Shown here in pieces: positions 32,522-42,346 of a stretch of DNA of 64,000 nt (position 1 is its first letter; each line of letters begins with the position of its first letter). A program made the position numbers and the translations under genes. The notes beneath the pieces are model-generated. The model saw only the letters and a program-made list of their open reading frames with translations. It ran no database searches and was not told the origin of the DNA. The DNA is from Malacoplasma muris (GTDB lineage: Bacteria > Bacillota_I > Bacilli_A > Mycoplasmatales > Mycoplasmoidaceae), in contig NZ_CP177248.1 of assembly GCF_046774425.1 (NCBI RefSeq), positions 1 through 64,000 of the forward strand. Direction: 5' to 3'.

Positions 32522-33998
32522 TTTAGAACAAAACACAGTTAATGTAAATAAGAAATTTTCTTTCTCTGATTTTACTAAATTATTTTCACAAACTATTCAA
32601 ATAAAAAGTCAACAAGTTTTCTATAGCAAAAATGTTCGTAGATCAACTAAAAATACAATATTTATTGTTATTTTTATATTAATTGCTTTTTTTCTTTCTT
32701 TTTTGATAATGTCACTTAGTAGTGGAGTAGGTATCGATTCATATCTTAGTCAAATGTTTTCAAATATATCAACATCCACAAATACTTGAGTGATTGATGC
32801 AAGCATTTTAGGAATTGCAGGATTATCCTTCTTGTTTGCTCATAAATCTGGGCTCTTTAATATTGGAATAAGTGGTCAAATGTTAGCAGGTGGATTAGCT
32901 GTTGTTGGATTATCAAAAACATTAACTGAATCAAATTCTCCAATACTATCAGCTGATGCTGGAAACACTGGTGTGATTTTGTCATTAATAGTTGCAATGG
33001 CTTCTGGTGCATTAGTTGCTTTAGTTACTGGTATATTAAAAAACTTTTTTAGGATAAATGAAGTAGTTAGTGCAATCATGATAAATTGAATAGTGTTCTA
33101 TTTAGCAAAATTTTTAATTACTAAAGGTTCGATAGGAGCAGGAGCTGGGTCTCTTGCTGGTGGTAATATTGGTAATTCTCTTGAAATACACTCAAATTTA
33201 AGTTTACATGACCCAATGGGAAATGGTATGGTTGGTGCAATTATATTACTAGTTGTTTTAGCAGTAATAATTTATGTAGTATTTAGATTTACAACATATG
33301 GTAAAAAAATATCATCTATTGGAAAATCGCAAAGTGCAGGAGTTTATTCAGGATATTATACAAAATCATTGCAATTATCTGCATTTGTTATTTCTGGAGC
33401 AATTTCTGGAGTTTTAGCAGTAGTAGTTTTTGCATCAAAAGATCAATTGAATATTCCAAGTTCATCAGTTGGTTCATCTAGTATGGTACCTGTTGAAGGA
33501 TTTAATGGAATTGCTATATCTCTTGTAGCATTTTCTCATCCTATTCTTGTTATTCCAATTTCATTTTTATTTTCCTTACCACAAGTCACATTAGAAAGTT
33601 TAGCAACTGGTATAAGTAGTTTGACATTATCTTTATCAATGTATGCTGTTGCAATTTTTGTAATAATTTATAGAATACAGCCTATTAATTTTATAAAGAA
33701 ACTTTTGATTAAAAAAGAAAAATGTAAATCATCTTATTATGTCAATCAGTATAGTGATGATAAGAATAATTATGTTAATGGTGTAAGAAAAGAGATAGCA
33801 TCAAGAAACATTAATATATTTGTTAAAAAGCAAGAAAATCAAAATTTAAATTTTAAAAGTAAATTAAACAATAACTTATTAGACATATTATCTATTAATG
33901 AAGAATATTTTGATAATATTAAAAAATTAAAAAATAACTTTTCTGAATCAAAAAAATCATTTAACACAAACATAATAACAAATGAAGGAGGTAAATAA
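32514..33998 (+). CDS. Nucleoside ABC transporter permease 1 (BPD_transp_2 family)
   Basis: This 494-aa permease pairs with the next gene. After about 45 cytoplasmic residues there are many membrane segments (for example TIFIVIFILIAFFLSFLIM and AIILLVVLAVIIYVVFRF). LFNIGISGQMLAGGLAVVG is the family block (fnIGiEGqm) seen in NupP and RbsC-like permeases. VPVEGFNGIAISLVAFSHPI is another. The final 100 or so residues (from about 395) are hydrophilic and Lys/Asn-rich and lie outside the family domain. ATG 32514 has AGGAG upstream and overlaps the ATPase gene. Confidence 0.88.
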
Positions 33999-34001
33999 TT
34001 T

Positions 34002-34943
34002 ATGGATGCTAATTCACTATTTATTTTTTTCTGTGTATTTATGTTAGGTGCAGCTAGTGGTTATTTTTCAGAGCGTGTTGGGATTGTAAATATTGGTATT
34101 AATGGAATGATGATTTTTGGAGCAATGATGTATTGTGTCTTTGGTGCATTGTTTAATGGCTCTTCTGTGAACAGTTCAGCTAATGGGAATTTAGGAGATA
34201 GTTATTTTATAGTTGCTATATTACTTGCTGGTTTTTCAACAGTCATAATGGGTTTATTCTTTGGTTTTTCAACAATTTATTTAAAAACTGATCATGTTAT
34301 TGCAGGTACATCAATTAATTTATTAGGTGCTGGTATTGGTTTATCTTTAACTAATAAATTAGGTGAGCAATTATTAGGTGGTGCAACAAATTTATCAAAT
34401 CCATTCCAACACATTTGAGATTTATCATCAACAGCAGGTGCTCTAAAAGGATCAATATTATTCTTAGGTTTATTTGTAGTACTTATAATTGTTATATTTA
34501 TGATAATTTTTAAATTTACTAAATTTGGTCTTAGATATAAATCAATTGGTGAAAATCCAAATGCTGCAGATTCGCAAGGTATAAAAGTTTCAAGATATCA
34601 ATGAATTGGAATGATTATTTCATCTATCTTAGCTGGTATGGCTGGTGCTATATTTATGTATAGTTCATTTAATAAACCATTTTATGGTGAAGTTGATGGA
34701 TTAGGATTTATGACTCTTGCTATTATGATTACAGGATCATGAAAATTACCTTTAATATTAATTGTATCTATTGGCTTCTCAGCATTATACACTTATGGAA
34801 GTCAACCAAATCCAAATAATATAAGTCCAAATATATTAAAAATGATTCCATATATTGTAACAATAGGATTCTTAATTCTCTTCTCTAAAAGAATGCAAGG
34901 ACCAAAATTTGCTGGTCAACATTTTGATAAATCGAGAAGATAA
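34002..34943 (+). CDS. Nucleoside ABC transporter permease 2 (BPD_transp_2 family)
   Basis: This 313-aa polytopic permease has the block SERVGIVNIGINGMMIFGAMM at its start, typical of NupQ-like proteins (here about 7 to 9 membrane segments). DHVIAGTSINLLGAGIG and the later YKSIGENPNAADSQGIKV loop (the coupling region facing the ATPase) fit the family. GGAGG lies before ATG 34002, three bases after the stop of permease 1. TGA codons encode Trp. This completes the importer formed by the BMP lipoproteins, the double ATPase and two permeases. Confidence 0.9.
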
Positions 34944-34947
34944 AATA

Positions 34948-34972
34948 AAAAACCCATTAAGGGTTTTTTTTA
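34948..34972. terminator. Bidirectional terminator between the nucleoside importer and the ECF gene
   Basis: AAAAACCC (34948-34955) pairs with GGGTTTTT (34961-34968), with A-rich sequence before and T-rich after. It works in both directions and contains the stop codon of the convergent gene at 34957-34959. Confidence 0.75.
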
Positions 34973-35685
34973 TTTGTTCTATAAAAATATCTATCAGCGA
35001 TATTATTGTTTATTATTAACAAAAGTGGTCCATAAATAATAATAAATATAACCCCAAATTTTAATAAATTAAATGCACTATACAAACCAAATATTCCATT
35101 TCAATATGTATTTATGTATATCAAATAAGGATTTGGTCCTTGACTTTGATATCACTTTTCAGCTTCAATAAAAGATGGAATTGGTATAACATTATAAATT
35201 CATCAATATAATGGAGTAAATATTAAACCATTAAGTAATGAACCTAGAAACATTAACAATATTAAAGTTATCAGTAATGTTAATGATAGTTTAATAGATG
35301 TTTTTTTAATTTTTTTAAATATTATAAAATATCATAAATATACTAATAGTATTATTATCACATTAATTACTATAATAAATATTGGACCGACCCAAAGACC
35401 AGTGCCCATCCAAATAAATGCTGCAAGTCCACAAACAATACCTGCAAATAGAGCTCAAAATATATTACATATAAAAATTATTGGAACAATAAAAACTAAT
35501 GATAAATCTAGTGTTAAAAAATCTCCTAAAAAAGTTATTTTAATGTAATTAGTTGCAAATGACACAAGTATTGATATTGCTAAAAAACAACTTGTTATTG
35601 CCATTGCTCTAATTTGTTTTGTTTTTTCAGATATTTTATTTTGGGTAATATTTGAATTAGATGTATTAAAACTATTTTTTTCCAT
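34957..35685 (-). CDS. ECF-type transporter substrate-binding (S) component
   Basis: This 242-aa membrane protein on the minus strand has about six hydrophobic segments. The N-terminal region TKQIRAMAITSCFLAISILV followed by KITFLGDFLTLDLSLVFIVPI is typical of ECF S components (vitamin-binding subunits used with a shared EcfA-A'-T module). FWALFAGIVCGLAAFIW is a second conserved-looking region. The substrate cannot be told from sequence; folate, riboflavin and pantothenate are possible. AAAGGA precedes the ATG. No EcfAT genes are in the window, which is usual for group II S components. Confidence 0.65.
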
Positions 35686-35802
35686 ATAAATCCTTTTGCA
35701 TTTTAATATTGTATAATATTCTTGTTACATTTATAATTATTTTATTTATGATAATGAAAATTATTTTAGTAAAATAATTTTCATGTTAAGAAAGGCATTT
35801 TT

Positions 35803-36630
35803 GTGGATTTAAAAAAAATAAAAATATTTTCAATAAGTATTTTTGTAGCATCAATATTATTGATAGCCACTTTTTTTGGTCTAAAAGCTTTAGTAGAGTA
35901 TATTGCAACTAAAGTGCCAAAAGATTTTACAATAGATAGTTATAATTCAGCAAAAAATGCTTGAATTGCATTATCAATAATATTTGCTGTAATTATTGTC
36001 ATATCATGATTATCATTAATAATACAAACCTGTAGAATAGATGATCCAGCTGAGGCGCACTTTTTTATTTGAATGTCCATTTTTTCATTTGTGCCATTAT
36101 TTTCTCTTGTTATTGTTTTTAGAGTTTCTCATCTTTTATATAAAGAAAGAAATGAAAAATTAACAACCTTAGTAAGTGAACTTGAAGAAGAAGAGCAAAT
36201 AGAAATAGAGCAATATGAAAATCAAGAAGTGATTAATGATTTAAATTATAATGTTTCAGAAGAAAATTATGATTTTATTCAAGACAATGAATTAGTGTAT
36301 GATGATTTTCCTAAAAATAAATCTAAAAAGAAAAATAAAAAAGATTTATCTTCTAAAGAAGATAAAGATAAAAAAAATGATAATGATGCTATTGATTTAA
36401 GTGATAAATCTAAAACATCTAATAAAAAGGAAAATTTTACAAAATCATTTAATAGAGAAAAGTATTTAAGTCTAAAGGGAACAAATTATTCTAAAGAAAA
36501 AAAGGAAGGTAAAAAGAAAATTTCTAATGGAAAATGAAATAAATTGATTGCCTTAGTTGATCAATTAGAAAATAATGAAATTTCTGAGAAAAACTTTTAT
36601 AAAGAAAAAAGTAAATTACTTTCAAATTAA
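35803..36630 (+). CDS. Membrane protein with SHOCT-like C-terminal motif
   Basis: This 275-aa protein has start GTG 35803, with AAAGG upstream. Three hydrophobic segments are visible: residues about 7-29 (IFSISIFVASILLIATFFGL), about 48-68 (IALSIIFAVIIVISWLSLII) and about 83-103. A highly charged Lys/Glu/Asp linker of about 120 residues follows. The last 28 residues read KLIALVDQLENNEISEKNFY then KEKSKLLSN, resembling the SHOCT motif (a short helix pair with a turn, often at C-termini). I do not recognise the whole protein. It lies alone between terminators, so the context gives no function. Confidence 0.75.
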
Positions 36631-36635
36631 TAAAG

Positions 36636-36669
36636 ACAACCATTACATTAAATGTAAGAGGTTGTTTTT
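36636..36669 (+). terminator. Intrinsic terminator
   Basis: ACAACC (36636-36641) pairs with GGTTGT (36660-36665), with an inner TTACATT/AATGTAA helix, followed by T residues. It closes the SHOCT-like gene. Confidence 0.7.
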
Positions 36670-36690
36670 ATTATTTGTAAAAATTAAATG

Positions 36691-36713
36691 TTATTTATAA
36701 TATTTATAAATAA
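36691..36713. promoter_or_regulatory. Palindromic operator-like repeat, copy 1
   Basis: The arms TTATTTATA and TATAAATAA are separated by ATATT, a perfect inverted repeat. The same 23 bases recur at 36737-36759. This copy covers the expected -35 region of the promoter with its -10 at 36718. Confidence 0.6.
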
Positions 36714-36717
36714 TATG

Positions 36718-36723
36718 TATAAT
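36718..36723 (+). promoter_or_regulatory. -10 box of the FecBCD-like operon
   Basis: TATAAT lies between the two palindromic repeats, 62 bases before the lipoprotein ATG at 36786. Confidence 0.55.
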
Positions 36724-36736
36724 ATATTTACTGTTG

Positions 36737-36759
36737 TTATTTATAATATTTATAAATAA
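36737..36759. promoter_or_regulatory. Palindromic operator-like repeat, copy 2
   Basis: This is an exact copy of the 23-base palindrome at 36691, 46 bases downstream; here it is extended by G and C to 10-base arms. It would lie just after the transcription start. AT-rich inverted repeats of this size are typical of Fur/Zur/PerR-type sites, but the sequence is not a textbook Fur box. Confidence 0.6.
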
Positions 36760-36785
36760 CAATTATATTTTTTTAAGGATTGAAA

Positions 36786-38099
36786 ATGAGAAAAGTTAAA
36801 AATATTATAATGAAAATAACAATAGCAGCATCTGCTATCGCAATGCCTGCAGTAGCATTAACAAGTTGTAGCACATCATGAAATACAAATCATATTATTT
36901 CTACATTCTACAATGCATATGACATGTTAACTGCTTTAGGAATAACTCCATATGGGCAAACAATAGCAAATTCTACACTAAAGTTAAATTATTGACCATA
37001 TATGAATAGCTATGTTGATGAAAGTAAAACTAAATTTGGTACTTTTACAAGTAGTACTAGTGAACCAAATTTAAAAGCACTTGCATCAATGGAAATTGAC
37101 ACATTAGTTACAAATGAGTGAGACAGAACTAATGAACCAACATACAAAAAAACAGGATTTATAAACTTTATTGCTTACACATCAATGGCTGATTCAGCTG
37201 CTGCTAAATATTCTGAAACTGCTCCTGCTGGTACATTTGAGTGATATGACTATAAAGAAGGGTTATTTAGTTATAGAAATGCTTTTACTATGTTGGCAAA
37301 AGATTTAGATAAAAGATTTTTACCAAATACAAATATTATTGAGGGTCAACAGTCAGCATTTAACTCATATGAAGAAAGAGCAAATAATATAATCAATGCT
37401 GATAAAGAAGTAATGAAGGATTTAAGAGCACAATTTCAAGCTTCAACATTAAAGGATAAATATATTGGAATTTTTGCAGGTCAGGGGGGAAGTGGTTCTA
37501 TAACACCTGTAGAATCTATAACAGCCATTCAAGATCCGTTTATTTATCCTGAAATGTATGGACCAGAAACATCTGACATTGGTATGGGTGCTAAATTCCC
37601 AAAACCTAATACAATTAGTGAAACTGATGCAATTAAATTTGCTGATAATGGAGGATCTTTAGCAGCAATAAAAGCCAAAGATGCTGGAACATTAAAAAAT
37701 GCTTTTGGTAGTAAATTTGATAAAATAATTTTTATTAAATCTCCAGATCAATTATATAATGACACTATTACACTTAATGGCCAATTAAATCAATTAAAAG
37801 ACTACTTAAAAACGACTCCTACTGAAACAACTATTACACAAGATCAAGCAAATAAAAATAAAACTAATGTTAAAGATATTGTTATTGTAGAATATGAAGA
37901 TTGATATCCAACAACATGAGGGGTTCTTGGTAAAAAACATGTAGTAAAGGAAATGCTAAAAGTCTTCAACTTATTTTTGGAAAATGAAAATAATACTACA
38001 ACAAAAAATACTGCAACAACTACAACTTTTAGTTATCCTGATAATAAAAGTTGAAATCAATATAAAGTAGATCAATTACAATCTCCAAATAAAAAGTAA
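36786..38099 (+). CDS. Lipoprotein, probable binding protein of a FecCD-type importer
   Basis: This 437-aa lipoprotein has a signal peptide ending in lipobox VALTSC (Cys28). I do not recognise its mature part as a standard FecB/BtuF fold from motifs alone. Context gives the role: it is first in an operon with two FecCD-type permeases and an ATPase. The sequence contains ISTFYNAYDMLTALGITPYG near the start, a 45-residue stretch of clustered Gly/Pro around residue 235-280, and several TGA-encoded Trp. AAGGA precedes ATG 36786. The ligand may be ferric siderophore, haem, cobalamin or a free metal. Confidence 0.7.
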
Positions 38100-38116
38100 A
38101 ATTTATATAAAAAAAT

Positions 38117-39136
38117 ATGAAATATAATAATGAAATGCATCATAATTGTAAAACTATAGGGTTTAAAAAGAAATTTGTTAATTATACAAATACTTCAAAA
38201 TACAAAGTATTATGTTTATTAACTTTTTTCTTGCTTTTTATTTTTCTTTATTTTTTTACCGTAATCTTTAATGGCATATCTTTTGAAACACATCCAACTA
38301 ATTGAATAAGATATCAATCATTGCTTAGAACTTCATCTTCTGCTATTGTTGGGTTTGGTTTAGCAGTTGCAGGATGTGGAATGCAAGGTGTTACTAGAAA
38401 TGATTTATCTGGACCAACAACTATGGGGTTATTGCCAGCATCAACATTTGGAATTATAGTTGCACAGGCTTTAGGCTTAAATCAAGTTTACTTCATATTT
38501 ATATTTGGTTTATTATTTTGTATTTTAATATTAATGATAAATTTTTTATCAACTAAAATAAAAGGATATCAATCAAATAATTTTAAGACAATATTAGTTG
38601 GTTTAATTTTAGGTGCTTTATTAACAAGTCTTGGAATATTAGTTAAAACTATTTTTCCAATTGTTACTGAAAATATAGTTATGTGAATTGGTGGAACTAC
38701 ATCAAACTATACATGAGAAAGATTTTATTATGCAGCACCTTCTATATTAATTGGTGTAATTCTTATATTATTAGTTCAAAATAAATTAAATATAATTGAA
38801 AAAGATTTGTCACTGGCTGTTAGTTTAGGAATTAATATTAAATTTGTTTATTGAATTGTTGGTATAGCTTGTGTATTAATTTCTGTTTCATCAATTCTAT
38901 TAATAGGTTCTGTTGTGATAATTGGTATTGTCATTCCACATATTTGTAGAATGATTTTAAGAACTAGAGATTATAGATGGCTTATACTAACATCAGGATT
39001 TTTAACAGCAGCAATTTTAGAATTTGCCACATTAATGGATGTGATGTTTCAATTAGGAATTACTTTATTTACAGTTGTTATCTTTGTACCTATTTTTATC
39101 TTCTTAGCCGTGAGAAATAAAGGAGGGAAAAAATAG
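38117..39136 (+). CDS. FecCD-family ABC transporter permease 1
   Basis: This 339-aa permease belongs to the iron-chelate/cobalamin family. Membrane segments run throughout. The family blocks are VAGCGMQGVTRNDLSGPTTM (usually G..Q..tRNPLA.P.iLG) and IGSVVIIGIVIPHICRMIL (usually GpI.FvGLi.PHi.R). TGA codons at about 38303, 38684 and elsewhere are Trp. There is no Shine-Dalgarno before ATG 38117; it lies 17 bases after the lipoprotein stop and may be coupled. GGAGGG at its end serves the next permease. Confidence 0.88.
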
Positions 39137-40170
39137 TGAAAAGTTATAATAATTTAATTTTAAAAAATAAATATTTTTTAAAAGCTAATAGAAAATTTCT
39201 TTTAAATTTCTGTTGATCTATTCTTATATCTTTAATTGCTATTTTTTCATTATTTTTAATTGTAATGATTGATGATAAGGGTTTTAATTTCAATTTATTA
39301 TTTTTATCTTATAAATATATATTAATTAAAATTCCTATAGTAGCTTTTTGTTTGGGTGTATCTAGCTTTTTAATACAACATTCTTCTGGAAATAGAATGG
39401 CCGACACTTCAGTATTAGGTTTAGGAAATATCAATTCATTATTTGTTATTTTGTTAGTACTATTTTTATTAGATAATACAAATATAGATTCTCAAAATTT
39501 GTACAATACTTTATTACCTTTTGTATTTATTTTTGGTTCAATATTTGCTTCCTTGATATTATTCTTTTTGAGTTCAAAAAAGGGAAATCAAATAAGTAAA
39601 AAATTTATTATTGTTGGTATACTAATTAATTTTTTTATAATAGGTTTATCAACAGCTTTTAGTAGTTTGTTAACTTCTGGTGAATCACAATTAATAAGTA
39701 GATTTGTTCATGGTAATTTATCTCCAATAACTGGATCACCATATTTTTTGGTATGTGGTGTAATGACAGTAATTTTGCTTATATGAATTATTTTAATATC
39801 TAATAAATTTAAAATTGTATCAACAAATCATATTATTGCAAAAGAATTGGGAATTAATAGCAATTCTATTACCATGCAAATACTTATTATTAGTGGCGGA
39901 TTAACAGGTATAGCATATGCATTATGTGGTAATTTAGTTTTTTTAGGATTGGTAGCAGGGAATATTGCTACATCAATATTCAAAAAAAATATTAAATTTG
40001 GTGTTTGATGTTCATTTACTTCTTCAATAGTTATTTTATCTTTGACTTTTTGAATTTTTGAAAGCATAATTCCAAGTGCACTGAATTATCAAATACCTGC
40101 TATTGATACAGTAAATGTAGTTTCTGTAATATGTATCCCTTATTTTTTATATTTAATGTTTAAGGAGTAA
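39136..40170 (+). CDS. FecCD-family ABC transporter permease 2
   Basis: This 344-aa permease starts at GTG 39136, which overlaps the last base of the previous stop (TAGTG), with AGGAGGG upstream. About nine hydrophobic segments are present. CLGVSSFLIQHSSGNRMADT and VLGLGNINSLF correspond to the family Q..tRNPLADP.ilG region in a diverged form. The later FLGLVAGNIATSIFKKN is a weak match to the PH..R region, with the His-Arg pair missing. It is more diverged than permease 1. The two form a heterodimeric channel, whereas many FecCD-type systems use one or two similar chains. Confidence 0.85.
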
Positions 40171-40172
40171 AT

Positions 40173-41672
40173 ATGAATAATTCTATAAAAAATGAACCTA
40201 TTTTTAAAATTGAAAATATTACTCTTAGATATAATAAAAATGATGATATAGTTAAAAATTTATCTTTAGATATTTATAGAGGAGAATTTGTATCTATAAT
40301 TGGTCCTAATGGTAGTGGTAAATCAACAGTATTAAGAGCAATGGCTAAAATTTTGAAGCCAAAAAAAGGAAACATTTTCTATAATGGTAGAGAGATCAAT
40401 TTAACATTTAAAAAATATTTATATGAAAAAATTACAAAATTATATAAAATCCCAATTTCTTTAGTTACTGATGAGTGGTCTATTATAAATGAAAAAGAAG
40501 AACAAAAAATAGAAGATAATTTTCTTAAACAATCTTATTATTTTGCAAAGATGTGAGAAAAAGCAAAAAAACTAGGATTTAATGTTGGTGATTTAATTAT
40601 TTCCCAAGATAAGTTACCTTTTAATAAAATATTAGAAAAGACAATGAAATTTGCAAGAACTAATGGAATAAATTTAATAAAAGATGTATATTTTAAAAAA
40701 TCTTTTATTGAAACAGATATTGATAAATTAACAGAATTAAAAAAAATAAATATTGAACAATATCAAATTACTATTTTAAATAACTATGCATTTAGATTTA
40801 ATCCAAAAGAAAATGAATTAATTTTTTCTAATAAAGTGTATAAGAATAAATATGTGAATAAAATATCAAATTATTTAAGATCTAAAAAAATAAATATTGA
40901 TAAAAATTATTTTATGACTGATAAAAATAATTTTTTAGACTATTGTTTTATTAATCATCCATATGTTATTTGTTCATTAAAAAGATTACTAAAATGAAAA
41001 AAGTTTTTTCATTTAGATAATAATATTCCTTTATATTCTTTTAATGATTTATTTTATTCATCTAAAGAATATGCAAAATATGTTTCTTTTGTCCCACAAA
41101 TTACTAATTTCCCTCATGAAGTGACAGTAGAAGAATTTGTTAAAATGGGTAGATATCCCTACAACAAAATATTAAGTATATTTGATAATGAACTTGATAA
41201 AAAAATAATTAACAATGCTTTAGAAAATGTTAATTTATTAGATTTAAAAGATAAATATATAGATGATCTTTCAGGAGGGCAAAAACAACGAGCTATTATA
41301 GCGTTAGCCCTTGCACAAGATACAGATACAATTTTATTGGATGAACCTACTAATCATCTAGATATTAAACATCAATTAGAAATAATCCACTTGTTACATG
41401 ATTTAAATCATAAATTGAACAAAACAATAATTTTAGTTATTCACGATATAAATCATGGTATGAAATTTTCAGACAAAATAGCTATTATGAATCATGGCAA
41501 AATTGTAAGTTATGGACCAACAAATAAAATAATTAATAAAAAAATTATAAAAGATGTTTTTGGTGTGGATGCTAAAGTTGAACTATCGCAAAATAAGAAA
41601 ATAATTACTGATTATTGAATTGATGATTTAGATTTATTAAAGAATTATCATGAAAAAGATGAATATAAATAA
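40173..41672 (+). CDS. FecE-type ABC ATPase with large internal insertion
   Basis: This 499-aa ATPase is nearly twice the usual 250-270 aa. Walker A is IIGPNGSGKST (residues 44-52). The Q-loop AKYVSFVPQITNFPHEV comes only at about 300-316, the signature DLSGGQKQR at 366, Walker B TILLDEPTNHLD at about 386-397, and the H-loop VIHDINHG after that. In FecE/BtuD proteins the first two motifs are only 35-45 residues apart; here there are about 250. The extra block (about residues 80-295) is Lys/Asn/Tyr-rich with no motif I recognise. The frame is open throughout with TGA as Trp. ATG 40173 follows AAGGAG. It closes the importer operon. Confidence 0.88.
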
Positions 41673-41702
41673 TGTTAAATTATTATATATTCATCTTTTT
41701 TA
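41655..41702 (+). terminator. Intrinsic terminator of the FecBCD-like operon
   Basis: AAAGATGAATATA (from 41655) pairs with TATATTCATCTTT (41686-41698), followed by T residues. The hairpin includes the ATPase stop codon at 41670-41672. Confidence 0.7.
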
Positions 41703-41751
41703 AAATATGGTTATAGTATAAAAGTATGATTTATAATTTCAGGAAGCAAAT

Positions 41752-42327
41752 ATGATAAATAAAAAAATTTTATTAATAGTTGGATCTTTAAGAAAAGATT
41801 CATTCAATAAACAACTTGCAATTTTTATACAAGAATTTTTAAATCAATATGTTAGTACTGAAATATTGGACTACAAAGAATTACCACTTTTTAATCAGGA
41901 TATTGAATTTCCAACGCCGCAAATCGTTAAAGAAATTAGAGAAAAGTTTGCATTGGCAGATGTGATTTGATTTTTTACTCCAGAATACAATGGACATGTA
42001 TCTGGTGTTTTAAAAAATTTATTAGATTGATTATCAAGGCCAATTAGTCAAAATGAATTTGGCATTCCAAATACAACATTTAATAAACCAATAACCATGA
42101 GTGGTGCTGCTGGAAAAATGAAGTCAATTGGCTCTATAAAAAATTTAAAAGAAATTTCTTCAGCAATGAAAATGATTCCTATTGATATTGATGAAGTGGG
42201 AATTGCATTAAGTCCAGAATCTTTTCAAACAAATAAATTAAATTTGACAAATGATGATAAAAATAGATTATTAAATCAAGCAAAGGCATTACTTTCATAT
42301 ATTAATAATTTAGTAAAATATGATTAA
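41752..42327 (+). CDS. NADPH-dependent FMN reductase family protein
   Basis: This is a 191-aa flavodoxin-like oxidoreductase. The FMN phosphate-binding loop is GSLRKDSFNKQLA (residues 10-22), and the second flavin loop is FFTPEYNGHVSGVLKNLLDW, both standard for the NADPH-FMN reductase/chromate reductase/quinone reductase group. SGAAGKMKSIG follows. TGA codons are Trp. AGGAAG precedes ATG 41752. Its last 8 bases overlap an upstream in-frame ATG of the next gene. Placed after a metal importer, it might reduce imported ferric iron or protect against quinones; that is inference. Confidence 0.85.
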
Positions 42328-42346
42328 TAGAAATATAGGAGTTAAT

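Noticed and set aside
38117..38305. Short genes of 60-130 codons across the window (for example at 38117, 42097, 43544, 48340, 49006)
   Set aside because: They are fragments of longer genes cut at TGA; joining them in the same frame with TGA as Trp gives full-length family members.
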